Source: UBA868 sp016776875
Lineage (GTDB): Bacteria > Pseudomonadota > Gammaproteobacteria > Arenicellales > UBA868
Direction: 5' to 3'
DNA length: 64,000 nt
NCBI GenBank assembly: GCA_051201585.1
Contig: CP179198.1
Span: 1,426,001 to 1,490,000 of the forward strand
The translations under genes and the position numbers were made by a program. The notes under the pieces are model-generated. The model ran no database searches. It saw nothing but the letters and a program-made list of their open reading frames with translations, and was not told where the DNA came from. This document shows, in pieces, positions 54,820-63,710 of this stretch (its first letter is position 1; each line of letters begins with the position of its first letter).

Positions 54820-55143
54820 ATGACTTACGTTATCGGCGATTCGTGCATTCGATGCAAGTACACAGATTGCGTAGAAGTATGTCCCGTTGACTGCTTTCAT
54901 GAAGGCCCTAATTTCCTGGTCATTGATCCTGAAGAATGCATTGACTGCAGTCTTTGCGAGCCTGAATGTCCGGTCAATGCAATCTATGCTGAGGAAGACC
55001 TCCCTGACGATCAACAGGATTTTCTTCAAATCAACGCCGAGCTATCGCAAAAATGGCCCGTCATTACAGAAATGAAAGAGGCGCCTGCTGATGCAGATGA
55101 ATGGAAAGAGGTCTCCGGAAAACTTGATCATTTGGTACGCTGA
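54820..55143 (+). CDS. fdxA: 7Fe ferredoxin FdxA
   Basis: A small soluble electron carrier with one [3Fe-4S] and one [4Fe-4S] cluster. The 107-residue product has Cys at 9, 12, 17, 21 (CIRCKYTDCVEVCPVDCF) and at 40, 43, 46, 50 (CIDCSLCEPECPVNAI), the FdxA pattern, with the characteristic C-terminal extension. GGAG lies before the ATG. It may serve the ferredoxin-dependent oxidoreductase elsewhere in the window (inference). It is convergent with pgpA. Confidence 0.96.
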   Translation: MTYVIGDSCIRCKYTDCVEVCPVDCFHEGPNFLVIDPEECIDCSLCEPECPVNAIYAEEDLPDDQQDFLQINAELSQKWPVITEMKEAPADADEWKEVSGKLDHLVR

Positions 55144-55172
55144 GCAGCGCTAAGTCTCCATTGCGCTTTGAA

Positions 55173-55643
55173 CTACGTTGATCGAAGTGCAATTTGCAAA
55201 ACAATATTAGCGCCGAGGCCTGCAATCAAGTCGTCAAGCACGATTCCCAAGCCCCCCTTGACCCGCCGATCAATCCAATTGATTGGAGGCGGTTTGACGA
55301 TATCTAGCAATCGGAACAGTATGAACCCTGCCGCTAGTGCGATAACAGAAGGCGGCACCCATGCTAACGCCACCACAATACCCGCGATTTCGTCTATGAC
55401 TATTTTGGGATCATCATGCGTGCCCTGAAACCTCGCAGCAGCTCCCGCTATCCAAATTGAAAAAGCAATAAATAATCCAGTTATTGCGACATATGTCAGT
55501 GGATCAAAATTCCAAAGTATCCAAACGATCGGTAGGCCCACTAGGGTGCCAAACGTACCCGGCGCAACCGGTATACGTCCGACGCCTAAGCCCTGAGCCA
55601 AAAAAATAATAAGTCGACTCTTCACATTATTCCTAATGCTCAT
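55173..55643 (-). CDS. pgpA: Phosphatidylglycerophosphatase A
   Basis: PgpA dephosphorylates phosphatidylglycerol phosphate at the inner membrane. The 156-residue product has GVGRIPVAPGTFGTLVGLP near the N-terminus, transmembrane segments at about 32-70 and 87-112, and the conserved acidic motifs DEIAGIVVALAW and LDDLIAGLGANIVLQ. It follows thiL by 4 bases, the usual nusB-thiL-pgpA order. Confidence 0.95.
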   Translation of the reverse strand: MSIRNNVKSRLIIFLAQGLGVGRIPVAPGTFGTLVGLPIVWILWNFDPLTYVAITGLFIAFSIWIAGAAARFQGTHDDPKIVIDEIAGIVVALAWVPPSVIALAAGFILFRLLDIVKPPPINWIDRRVKGGLGIVLDDLIAGLGANIVLQIALRST

Positions 55644-55647
55644 TCAA

Positions 55648-56589
55648 TTACCAGGTGTGCTCATAACCGGTCAATGGCACGGCGCCCGTTTTGAATCCTG
55701 AGACCTCAAGACCTGCCGACTCTGTGATGACCCCAATTGAGGTGAGCCGAACGCCGCATACCCCTTCGAGATCAACAACGGTTTTTAGGCGAGAAGGTGA
55801 AACAGTAAAACATAACTCGTAGTCATCACCGCCGGTGAGTGCGAGCTCGATTGCTCTTTCACTTCCAAACGCGCTGCACGCTTCGTCAAACAGGGGAATC
55901 TTGTCGGCTTCGATCAAAGCGCCCAGCCCCCCACTGTCTCTTAAAACGTGCTGTAAATCCGGTAAAAGCCCGTCCGATATGTCAATTGCGCTATTGGCGA
56001 TTCCGCAAAGCGCTTTGCCGAGATCTAAACGGGGAGCGGGGTATTGAAAAACATGCCCAAGCGCATCCTCGGCCGACGTCCGACCTGACGCCAAGGCAGC
56101 GGCTGCGCCTCCAAGATGTCCGCTCACAAAAATTAAATCACCCACTTGAGCGCCAGAACGATAAAGGCCCTGCCCCGACCGGACCTCACCGCCGACTGTT
56201 GCCGTTATACATAGCGGCCCTTTTGTGGTGTCGCCCCCAACAAGCGTTAAATTCGAAGCATCCGCTAGCCTAAAAAACCCTTTGGCAAACTCTTCTAACC
56301 AGGCAGGCTCCGGCTGTTCGAGGGTGAGATTTAATGTCGCCCATTTTGGCTCCGCTCCCATTGCCGCAATATCACTCAGATTCACAGCCAACGAACGATA
56401 GCCAACTGACTCAGCGGCCTGTTCATCGGTAAAGTGAACGCCACTCACGGAAGTATCGGTCACGACTACCGAATCAAATCCTGGTGAAGGGGTTAGCACG
56501 GCACCATCATCGCCTATTCCCTTGCGAATCCATGAGCGATTCGTAGCGGGCCTGTCAAAAAACCGGTTAATAACTTCGAATTCGCGCAT
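55648..56589 (-). CDS. thiL: Thiamine-monophosphate kinase
   Basis: ThiL phosphorylates thiamine phosphate to thiamine diphosphate. The 313-residue PurM-fold protein shows WIRKGIGDDGAVLTPSPG, VVTDTSVSGVHFTDEQA, NLSDIAAMGAEPKWATLN, LVGGDTTKGPLCIT, AIDISDGLLPDLQHV and LALTGGDDYELCFTV, all family motifs for Mg-ATP and substrate. It follows nusB by 16 bases. The call is secure. Confidence 0.97.
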   Translation of the reverse strand: MREFEVINRFFDRPATNRSWIRKGIGDDGAVLTPSPGFDSVVVTDTSVSGVHFTDEQAAESVGYRSLAVNLSDIAAMGAEPKWATLNLTLEQPEPAWLEEFAKGFFRLADASNLTLVGGDTTKGPLCITATVGGEVRSGQGLYRSGAQVGDLIFVSGHLGGAAAALASGRTSAEDALGHVFQYPAPRLDLGKALCGIANSAIDISDGLLPDLQHVLRDSGGLGALIEADKIPLFDEACSAFGSERAIELALTGGDDYELCFTVSPSRLKTVVDLEGVCGVRLTSIGVITESAGLEVSGFKTGAVPLTGYEHTW

Positions 56590-56605
56590 TATTTAAGCGC
56601 TTGAC

Positions 56606-57013
56606 TTAAGCCGTTTGTCTAACGCTCAGTCGGTCCAGCACGCCATTCACATAGCGATAGCTTTCTTCTGCACCGAAGGTATGCGCGACCTCAATTGCTT
56701 CATGGATTGCGACTTTATTAGGGACGTCGGGTCGAAACAGAACCTCGTACGCCCCAATTAACAAAATGGCACGCTCTACCGGGTCCAATTTTGAAAGCGG
56801 CCGATCGAGAATCTCTGCTAATTTTTCCTCAATACTTTCCTGATAGGCAGGAATATTCGTTATCAGGTGACGAAAGTAGTCCACGTCGAAACCCAACATC
56901 TCATCGTCACTGATAAAACTAGGCTCAATGTCACCCTTTGGTTGCCCGGTAACCAGCCATTGATAAAGCGCCTGTGCAGCTCCGCGACGAGCGATATGTC
57001 TGCTACCTGACAT
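56606..57013 (-). CDS. nusB: Transcription antitermination factor NusB
   Basis: NusB binds boxA of rRNA leaders with NusE (S10). The start is ATG 57013 (MSGSRHIARRGAAQALYQW), 4 bases after the ribB-type gene stop. The upstream extension lies inside that gene and is not conserved. The all-helical product contains PLSKLDPVERAILLIGAYEV, KVAIHEAIEVAHTFGAEESY and RYVNGVLDRL. It is 135 residues long, normal. In most relatives ribH (lumazine synthase) precedes nusB; here it is missing. Confidence 0.95.
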   Translation of the reverse strand: MSGSRHIARRGAAQALYQWLVTGQPKGDIEPSFISDDEMLGFDVDYFRHLITNIPAYQESIEEKLAEILDRPLSKLDPVERAILLIGAYEVLFRPDVPNKVAIHEAIEVAHTFGAEESYRYVNGVLDRLSVRQTA

Positions 57014-57017
57014 TCTG

Positions 57018-58133
57018 CTAATCCCCAGGGCCTGACAGATACTCGAGCACTTCGAGATCAAATCCAGAAAGTGCATGAGTTTTAAGAGGTGTTCCCAACA
57101 CACGCACTTTCCCCGCCCCCAAATCAGACAGTATCTGACTTCCTGCGCCAAGCATCCTGAGCTCACGCTCATTACCGTCGTCGGTTACTTCACCGCGCAA
57201 ACGACAGTCTAATTGCGCCGCATTTTCTGAGTACGTAAGGAGAACGAGAATGCCTGAGTCTTCGCCCGCGATCCGCGCAAGGGCTGAATCGACGCTCCAA
57301 CTATATGTATCAAGCGACTCTGACAACATGTCAGATACCCCCCGATGAGTCTGAACCCGAACCAAAGTCGGTACCTGTCGATCAATACTGCCATGGACCA
57401 GCGCCATATGAACCTGCTTGAGCTCACCATCTTCATAAATTACAGCTCTAAAATCACCATGACGGGTCTTCAAGACATGCTCTGACACCCGCCAAACAGT
57501 CGGCTCAGCTTGCATGCGATAGCGAATCAAGTCTGCGATCGTGCCAAGTTTCAGCCCATGTTCTGCACTGAACTGCAGTAAATCGGGTAGCCGCGCCATT
57601 GTGCCGTCCGGGTTTAGAATCTCGCAAATCACGCTCGCAGGCTCGATATCTGCTAAGCGAGCCAGGTCAACCCCCGCTTCGGTATGGCCCGCGCGGGTCA
57701 ACACCCCGCCAGGTTGGGCCATGATCGGAAATACATGCCCCGGACTCACGATATCATCCCCGGTTGATCCTTCGCTAACGGCAGTCCGAATTGTATGCGC
57801 TCGATCAGCCGCCGAAATACCTGTGGTTACCCCATCTGCGGCCTCAATCGATACCGTAAAATTTGTCGCATAACGGGCATTATTATGATTGACCATTAAC
57901 GGCAAACGAAGATGGCGGCAACGGGCTTCGGTCAGGGTCAGGCAAATGAGCCCCCTCCCCTTGGCCGCCATGAAGTTGATATGCTCCGCAGTGACAAACC
58001 CGGCTCCGATGATCAAATCTCCCTCATTTTCACGATCCTCATCGTCAACGAGGATCACCATCCGTCCTGCTCGATACTCCTCAAGGATTTCCTCGATAGG
58101 GCTTATACCCTGGAGTGTTTCAAGTTTTGTCAT
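57018..58133 (-). CDS. ribB: 3,4-dihydroxy-2-butanone 4-phosphate synthase with degenerate RibA-like half (RibBX)
   Basis: The N-terminal half (about 1-205) is a normal RibB: MVILVDDEDRENEGDLIIGA, FMAAKGRGLICLTL, GHVFPIMAQPGGVLTRAGHT and EAGVDLARLADIEPASVICE. It makes the four-carbon riboflavin precursor from ribulose 5-phosphate. The C-terminal half (about 206-371) follows the GTP cyclohydrolase II fold but reads VPTLVRVQTHRGVSDML where true RibA has the three zinc cysteines (SEC...RCDCG). Cyclohydrolase activity is therefore not expected. Proteins of this layout are known as RibBX. A separate RibA should exist elsewhere in the genome. Confidence 0.9.
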   Translation of the reverse strand: MTKLETLQGISPIEEILEEYRAGRMVILVDDEDRENEGDLIIGAGFVTAEHINFMAAKGRGLICLTLTEARCRHLRLPLMVNHNNARYATNFTVSIEAADGVTTGISAADRAHTIRTAVSEGSTGDDIVSPGHVFPIMAQPGGVLTRAGHTEAGVDLARLADIEPASVICEILNPDGTMARLPDLLQFSAEHGLKLGTIADLIRYRMQAEPTVWRVSEHVLKTRHGDFRAVIYEDGELKQVHMALVHGSIDRQVPTLVRVQTHRGVSDMLSESLDTYSWSVDSALARIAGEDSGILVLLTYSENAAQLDCRLRGEVTDDGNERELRMLGAGSQILSDLGAGKVRVLGTPLKTHALSGFDLEVLEYLSGPGD

Positions 58134-58197
58134 ATCGGTCCATTCTCGAGCGTTAAAGTCATATCATGATTCGATGTTGAAAGTAGCGATCGGAGCA

Positions 58198-58803
58198 CTA
58201 CTGAACATTCATCATCCGGTGTAGATAGCGCGCAATAAGATCCACCTCAAGGTGAACCCTGTCATCGGGATCAAGACTGCCAAGGGTCGTAACTGACAAA
58301 GTGTGCGGAACAAGATTAACCTCAAAACGGACTAAAGCGGGCTCATCAGAGACACTGTTCACGGTTAAGCTTACGCCATCAATTGTGATTGACCCTTTCT
58401 CCGCAATATAAGGGGCAATTTCCTTTTCCCCTTCAAACACCATGCGCGTCGAACGAGCAGACTCAGAACAACTCACCAGACGCCCTTTGCCATCGATGTG
58501 CCCGCTTACCATATGCCCTCCAAAGCGGTCCGAACCGCTCATGGCGAGCTCAAGATTTACCTTTACGCCAGGACGCCACTGATCCATTAGCGTGCGAGCC
58601 AAAGTCTCTTTTGAGACATCGAAAAATAGCCTATCCTCACGGCGTTCCACTACGGTCAGGCAAGCCCCGGCAACCGACACACTGTCCCCGATACGAATGG
58701 CGCCACTATCGATCTGCTTCAAGGCGATCTCTATCGCGACATCCCCTTCTCTGGGCGTTATCGAAGTAATCTCGCCAATATCCTGAACGATGCCCGTAAA
58801 CAC
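58198..58803 (-). CDS. ribE: Riboflavin synthase alpha subunit
   Basis: RibE dismutates two molecules of 6,7-dimethyl-8-ribityllumazine to riboflavin. The 201-residue product is the expected tandem of two lumazine-binding domains: MFTGIVQDIGEITSI begins the first, and GGHMVSGHIDGKGRLVS begins the second, with VSVAGACLTVV and ITIDGVSLTVNSV as matching segments. It starts with GTG 58803, overlapping the ribD stop (TAGTG). It precedes the ribB-type gene. Confidence 0.95.
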   Translation of the reverse strand: MFTGIVQDIGEITSITPREGDVAIEIALKQIDSGAIRIGDSVSVAGACLTVVERREDRLFFDVSKETLARTLMDQWRPGVKVNLELAMSGSDRFGGHMVSGHIDGKGRLVSCSESARSTRMVFEGEKEIAPYIAEKGSITIDGVSLTVNSVSDEPALVRFEVNLVPHTLSVTTLGSLDPDDRVHLEVDLIARYLHRMMNVQ

Positions 58804-59909
58804 TAAAGCCCCTTTTCTCGCGGTAAATAAATAGACCTGACATCGCCTCCAACCGGACGACTATCAATCAATTCAAAACTTATTTTTTCTTGAATTGTTT
58901 TGATGCCGGGCATCACAAACATTCCCCTTCCAGATTCGCCGATTATATCGGGAGACTGATAAATCCATATTTCATCGACTAAACCGGCGCTCACAAACGC
59001 GCCAGCTAACGTTGGCCCAGCCTCAACCAGGACTTCGTTGCAGCCTCGGTCGGCTAAGCGCTTGATGAGCTGTCCAAGATCAAGCTTTTCGTAATCGGAA
59101 TCAACGCTTAAATATTCGGCGTCCGGCGGCACTTCTTTCCGGCTTGACAGCGATCGTGGCCCGACAAGCAGCACTCGACCCGCTTCGTTAAAAATAGCCG
59201 CATCCGGTGGAACCACGTGGTGACCTTCCACAATAACCCTTAACGGCTGCTCCACATCGCTATCGACTCTTGCATTTAACCGGGGATTATCCGCTCTGAT
59301 GGTGCCAATCCCGGTGATGAGCGCACAACTCATCGCACGAAGCGTATGCACATCTTTGCGAGCACTCTCGCCTGTGATCCACTGGCTGCTGCCATCAGAC
59401 GCTGCGGTCCGGCCATCGAGTGTCGCGGCGATTTTCAATCGAACTAATGGTCGACCCTTTTCCATCCTCAAACAAAAACCAGCGTTAATCATTCTGGCTT
59501 GTTCTGGATTGTCCGAGATCAGGACCTGAATTCCAGCCTGACGAAGCATTTCAACCCCCCGGCCAGATACTTCAGGATTCGGGTCAAGCATTGAGATCAC
59601 CACTCGGCCGACCCCAGCTTCGATAAGCGCTGAGGCGCACGGCCCTGTCTTTCCGTGGTGTGAGCACGGCTCAAGACTCACAAACACATCCGCGCCCCGG
59701 ACATCGTGTTCTGCCGCAACCAAAGCCGCAATTTCCGCGTGCGCCTGTCCGGCTCTCACATGCCACCCCTCGCCAATGATCTTATTTTCCCGAGCGATAA
59801 CACAGCCCACTCTGGGATTAGGCTTGGTGGTGAACAGGCCTTTCTGTGCGAGTGCAACCGCACGATCCAGCAGAGAATTATCCTGCTCAGATAACGGGGT
59901 TGTAATCAT
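58803..59909 (-). CDS. ribD: Bifunctional diaminohydroxyphosphoribosylaminopyrimidine deaminase / reductase
   Basis: RibD does the deamination and side-chain reduction steps of riboflavin synthesis. The N-terminal zinc deaminase (about 1-145) has GQAHAEIAALVAAEH and FVSLEPCSHHGKTGPCASAL. The C-terminal NADPH reductase (about 150-368) has VRLKIAATLDGRTAASDGSS, IRADNPRLNARV and VLVEAGPTLAGAFV. It overlaps nrdR by 4 bases. It is 368 residues long, normal. Confidence 0.96.
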   Translation of the reverse strand: MITTPLSEQDNSLLDRAVALAQKGLFTTKPNPRVGCVIARENKIIGEGWHVRAGQAHAEIAALVAAEHDVRGADVFVSLEPCSHHGKTGPCASALIEAGVGRVVISMLDPNPEVSGRGVEMLRQAGIQVLISDNPEQARMINAGFCLRMEKGRPLVRLKIAATLDGRTAASDGSSQWITGESARKDVHTLRAMSCALITGIGTIRADNPRLNARVDSDVEQPLRVIVEGHHVVPPDAAIFNEAGRVLLVGPRSLSSRKEVPPDAEYLSVDSDYEKLDLGQLIKRLADRGCNEVLVEAGPTLAGAFVSAGLVDEIWIYQSPDIIGESGRGMFVMPGIKTIQEKISFELIDSRPVGGDVRSIYLPREKGL

Positions 59910-60424
59910 TTTTTTGAACGATCGCCCGTGTCGGACAACAGGGATAATTGCGTCACGTTAGAGGCCACACTTCGACTTTTTCGCAGTTTGTCGACTTCTT
60001 TACTGAAGGCCGCGACATCCTCAAAACTTCTATAAACGGACGCGTAGCGCACATAGGCAATTTCATCAATCGATGGCAAAAGACTCATCACGACTTCACC
60101 GATGACGGCCGATCTAATTTCGGGTTCGCCTCGCAATTGTATTTCCCGACTAATATCGTTAATCAGAGCTTCGACTTGATCTAGACCCACCGGTCGTTTC
60201 TCAAGCGCCCGAAGCAGGCCACGGCGAAGCTTTTCCTCGTCCCAAGGCTCACGGCGCCCGTCGCCCTTAACGACCCGCGGTTGTTCGCGCTCGAATCTCT
60301 CAAACGTCGTGAAGCGATGACTACACCTGAGGCACTCTCGGCGCCGACGAACCGTTGCCCTGGCGTCCCCAAGGCGGGAATCGATCACGCGGGTATCGTC
60401 GTTAGCGCAGGCTGGGCAACGGAT
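59906..60424 (-). CDS. nrdR: Transcriptional repressor NrdR, with apparent ATC start codon
   Basis: NrdR is a zinc-finger/ATP-cone repressor of ribonucleotide reductase genes. The family N-terminus is present as (M)RCPACANDDTRVIDSRL, but the codon where ATG belongs (60424-60422) is ATC. It lies 8 bases after GGAG, and no ATG, GTG or TTG occurs in frame before an upstream TGA. Starting at the first later ATG would lose two of four zinc cysteines (C3, C6; C31 and C34 follow in ECLRCSHRF). The ATP-cone domain is RVVKGDGRREPWDEEKLRRG onward. It is 172 residues long. The likely cause is a base error (ATG read as ATC); a genuine rare start cannot be excluded. Confidence 0.9.
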   Translation of the reverse strand: MRCPACANDDTRVIDSRLGDARATVRRRRECLRCSHRFTTFERFEREQPRVVKGDGRREPWDEEKLRRGLLRALEKRPVGLDQVEALINDISREIQLRGEPEIRSAVIGEVVMSLLPSIDEIAYVRYASVYRSFEDVAAFSKEVDKLRKSRSVASNVTQLSLLSDTGDRSKK

Positions 60425-60451
60425 GACCGAATCTCCAGATCATGTGAGAGC

Positions 60452-61459
60452 TCAGGGAGTCGGGTCGCCCTCGGCGCCCTCCTTCTGGACGGGAAGCATA
60501 TCCTCTCTCGAGATACCCAAAAAAAGCACCGTTGGGCTCGCGACGAAGATTGATGAGTAGGTTCCGACAATCACGCCAATTAACAACGCGATTGCGAATC
60601 CCTTGATGATTTCGCCGCCGGCGATAATAAGCGTCACAACAACCAATAGCGTGGTCAGTGATGTCAATATCGTTCTGGGCAGTGTCTGGTTGATCGACCG
60701 ATTCATGATCTCCATCGACTGGCCTTTTCGCATCTTTCTAAAGTTTTCCCGGATCCTGTCAAAAACAACAATCGTATCGTTCAACGAATATCCGATGACC
60801 GCCAAAATCGCTGCAAGCACCGGAAGGGAAAATTCGATTGCCAGAAAAGAGAAAATGCCCAGCGTAATCAATACATCGTGAATCAACGCAACAACTGACC
60901 CCACTGCGAAACGCCATTCGAACCGAATTGCGACGTAGATCAAAATACCAATCAACGCATAGAGCATCGCGAGACCGCCTTTTTCAGTCAATTCTCCACC
61001 AACCTGGGGTCCCACAAACTCCACACGCCGCATCTGGATCTGGCAGTCGTTCACCGCTCCGGCAGGAGAGGCGCACTGCTGTAATCCGCCCTCCGGGCTC
61101 TCCGCTAACTGCTCGCCAACCTCATCGCGAAGCGCACCCACCACGGTACTGCTTTGCTCGGCGGTTGCTTGCTCAGGATCGACAGGCAAACGGATTAAGA
61201 TATCTTTTGAGGTACCAAAATACTGCACGACGCCATCTTCGATGCCCGCGTTGCTCAGCGTTGTTCGAATATCACTCGGGTTAACCGAGCGTTCGTAGGC
61301 GAGCTCAACGAGCGTACCCCCCGTAAAGTCGATTCCTAAATTCAATCCTCGAACGCCGAGCGAGGCAATACTACAAACAATTAATACAATCGAAAATACA
61401 AATGCATTCTTTTGACGACCCAGGAAGTCAATCGTCGTTACGTTTTTAAAAAACTGCAT
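60452..61459 (-). CDS. secF: Protein translocase subunit SecF
   Basis: SecF works with SecD to drive late Sec export using the proton motive force. The start is ATG 61459 (MQFFKNVTTIDFLG), 10 bases after secD; the longer frame overlaps secD. TM1 (about 20-38) is followed by the conserved LNLGIDFTGGTLVEL, a periplasmic domain, then five more transmembrane helices, including GYSLNDTIVVFDRIRENFRK and NQTLPRTILTSLTTLLVVV. It is 335 residues long, normal. nrdR follows. Confidence 0.96.
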   Translation of the reverse strand: MQFFKNVTTIDFLGRQKNAFVFSIVLIVCSIASLGVRGLNLGIDFTGGTLVELAYERSVNPSDIRTTLSNAGIEDGVVQYFGTSKDILIRLPVDPEQATAEQSSTVVGALRDEVGEQLAESPEGGLQQCASPAGAVNDCQIQMRRVEFVGPQVGGELTEKGGLAMLYALIGILIYVAIRFEWRFAVGSVVALIHDVLITLGIFSFLAIEFSLPVLAAILAVIGYSLNDTIVVFDRIRENFRKMRKGQSMEIMNRSINQTLPRTILTSLTTLLVVVTLIIAGGEIIKGFAIALLIGVIVGTYSSIFVASPTVLFLGISREDMLPVQKEGAEGDPTP

Positions 61460-61469
61460 GGTTATCCCG

Positions 61470-63356
61470 CTAGATCGAAAGCGTTTTAACGCGCTTTCCA
61501 CCGTAGAAAAAGTTAATGAGGGCGCGACTCAAAACAATCGCGGTAAACATGGATGTCAGAATCCCGATGCTCAATGTCACGGCAAACCCTTTGATCGGTC
61601 CCGTACCAAAATTAAATAACACGATCGCAGCAATCAACGTGGTGACATTGGCATCCACAATAGTCCATAACGCTCGTTCGTAACCTGAAAAGATACTGGC
61701 TTGTGGCGTGCTCCCGTTTCGGATTTCCTCTCGGATACGCTCAAAAATAAGCACGTTTGCATCAACCGCCATACCCACGGTTAAAACGATCCCCGCAACA
61801 CCCGGGAGCGTCAGGGTCGCCTGCAACAAAGACAGCACCGCGACAATCATGACCAGATTTAGGGCGAGCGCAATATTTGCGACCAGGCCAAACACGCGGT
61901 AGTAAAAAGCCATAAAGACGAGTACCAGGACAAAGCCGACCACGACAGAGAGAAACCCCTGACTGATATTTGCTTGGCCAAGACTAGGCCCTACAGTTCT
62001 CTCCTCGATGATGTCGACAGGCGCAGCGAGCGATCCTGCCCGGAGCATCAACGCGAGATCGCGGGCTTCGGTCACGCTATCAAGTCCTTCAATCTGAAAT
62101 CGCTTACCCAGTTGATCCCGAATAACCGGAGCGGTAATCACTTCTTCAAGGCGCTGTTTGTCCCGAACAATGCGGCCCTGCTCATCCCGAACCGGCAGTC
62201 CTTGCGCATCTGTTTGAATGACCGAGCGATTCTCGATGTAGAGGACTGCCATTCGCTTACCAATATTCTTACCCGTAATTTTCTGGTTAATGCGCGCGCC
62301 GATCGCATCGAGCGTAATGCTGACAATCGGACCGCCACTCTGCGTGTCTATGCTTGCGGCTGCATCAACGATGTTATCTCCGGAGTAAATTACTCTTTTC
62401 TCGATCAAAATCGGTCGGCCGTCACGAAAACGATAAATTCTGGAACCCGGCGGCACTTTTCCACTCAAGGCAGCATCGAGGCTGTGCTCCTCGTCGACCA
62501 TCATCATCTCAAGAGTCGCCGTCCTTCCCAGAATACGCTTGGCGCGCGCCGTATCCTGAACGCCCGGCAGCTGAACAACAATTCGTCGATCGCCTTGGCG
62601 TTGAACCACGGGTTCGGCCACCCCAAGCTCATCGATACGGTTTCGGAGCGCCGTCATATTCTGCTCAAGGGCAAATTCAGAAAGCGCATCAATTTCCGAC
62701 TGCGCCAGAGATAGTTTTATATCGGTACTCTCAATATTCTGCCCATCCCTTAGAAGTAAACCGGGAAGTTCTTTCTCAATAACGACTCGCGCATCCTTAT
62801 TATTGGCCGCATCCCGCAACGAAATAAAAAGGTCTCCTGCCACGTCCCGACCCACATCGCGATACCGAATCTTGGCCTCCCGCAGGGTTGATCGCAGATC
62901 TGCGATGTAGCGATCTTCAGCCCGTCGTTGAGCAGACTCCATGTCCACGTCGAGAAGAAAATGAACCCCGCCCCGAAGATCAAGCCCTAGATACATCGGC
63001 AGTGCGCCAACGTTCGACAACCAGTCCGGCGCCGCGGGCATCAACGTAAGAGCAATGGTGTAGCCTGTCGGAAGTCGGATTTCCAGCTCATCTCTTGCCT
63101 GTAGCTGTGAATCGGTATCGGGAAATCGAATCCGGATTCCTTGCTCATCCAGCCGGAGCGAGCTGTAGCTGATCTTTGATTCATCGAGAACCCGCTGTAC
63201 CGTAGTCAACTGCGACGTCCCGAGCGTCGTTCCCCGGGACCCTCGTAATTGAATACCCGGATCATCACCAAAAAGATTTGGCAAAGCATAAAAGGCGCCC
63301 GGCAAGATGACCGCCGCAATAATTAGCCATTTCCACCAGGGCGTGTGGTTGCGCAT
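61470..63356 (-). CDS. secD: Protein translocase subunit SecD
   Basis: SecD is the larger RND-type partner of SecF. The 628-residue product has TM1 (about 9-27), a large periplasmic region with YLGLDLRGGVHFLLDVDMES and the P1 head, then transmembrane helices 2-6 from about 460, with GIVLTVGMAVDANVLIFERI (the proton-relay Asp) and LVMIVAVLSLLQATLTLPG. It follows yajC by 4 bases, as is standard. Confidence 0.96.
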   Translation of the reverse strand: MRNHTPWWKWLIIAAVILPGAFYALPNLFGDDPGIQLRGSRGTTLGTSQLTTVQRVLDESKISYSSLRLDEQGIRIRFPDTDSQLQARDELEIRLPTGYTIALTLMPAAPDWLSNVGALPMYLGLDLRGGVHFLLDVDMESAQRRAEDRYIADLRSTLREAKIRYRDVGRDVAGDLFISLRDAANNKDARVVIEKELPGLLLRDGQNIESTDIKLSLAQSEIDALSEFALEQNMTALRNRIDELGVAEPVVQRQGDRRIVVQLPGVQDTARAKRILGRTATLEMMMVDEEHSLDAALSGKVPPGSRIYRFRDGRPILIEKRVIYSGDNIVDAAASIDTQSGGPIVSITLDAIGARINQKITGKNIGKRMAVLYIENRSVIQTDAQGLPVRDEQGRIVRDKQRLEEVITAPVIRDQLGKRFQIEGLDSVTEARDLALMLRAGSLAAPVDIIEERTVGPSLGQANISQGFLSVVVGFVLVLVFMAFYYRVFGLVANIALALNLVMIVAVLSLLQATLTLPGVAGIVLTVGMAVDANVLIFERIREEIRNGSTPQASIFSGYERALWTIVDANVTTLIAAIVLFNFGTGPIKGFAVTLSIGILTSMFTAIVLSRALINFFYGGKRVKTLSI

Positions 63357-63360
63357 TTTT

Positions 63361-63673
63361 CTAGTAGGTCCCTTTCGGCATCACTTGGGAGATCGACTGC
63401 CGCTGAATACGAACATTCAGACCACTCGAGACCTCGACGGTCACAAAGTTATCACTGACTTCGGTGACTTTCCCCAGCAGTCCACCATTCGTCACGATCT
63501 CCTCGCCCTTTTTAAGCTGCCACCATTTCCTTGTGTTGCTTGGCGCGCTTTTGCTGGGGTCGAATCAACAGAAAATAAAAAAGCACAAAGATGACGACGA
63601 GTGGCAACAGGCTGAACAGGCTACCGCCCGCGTCAGCTCCCTGTGCCCAAGCGTCAGAGATGAAAAAATTCAT
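63361..63673 (-). CDS. yajC: Preprotein translocase accessory protein YajC, broken by a 1-base indel
   Basis: YajC is a small single-helix membrane protein of the SecDF-YajC complex. The frame from ATG 63673 reads MNFFISDAWAQGADAGGSLF, has one transmembrane helix (about 20-40) and RPQQKRAKQHKEMV, then hits TAA near 63520. The other frame gives the expected LKKGEEIVTNGGLLGKVTEV and continues to TAG at 63361. One extra base (or two lost) in GGTGGCAGCTT explains it. The corrected length is about 103 residues. The reading is certain as YajC, but the exact error is ambiguous. Confidence 0.9.
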
Positions 63674-63710
63674 TTAACTTCCTCGTTTTAAGGCCCTGAA
63701 AGGCGCCAAA

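Noticed and set aside
55139..55170. AGCGC-12-GCGCT hairpin after fdxA as a terminator
   Set aside because: Short stem, large loop and no T run.
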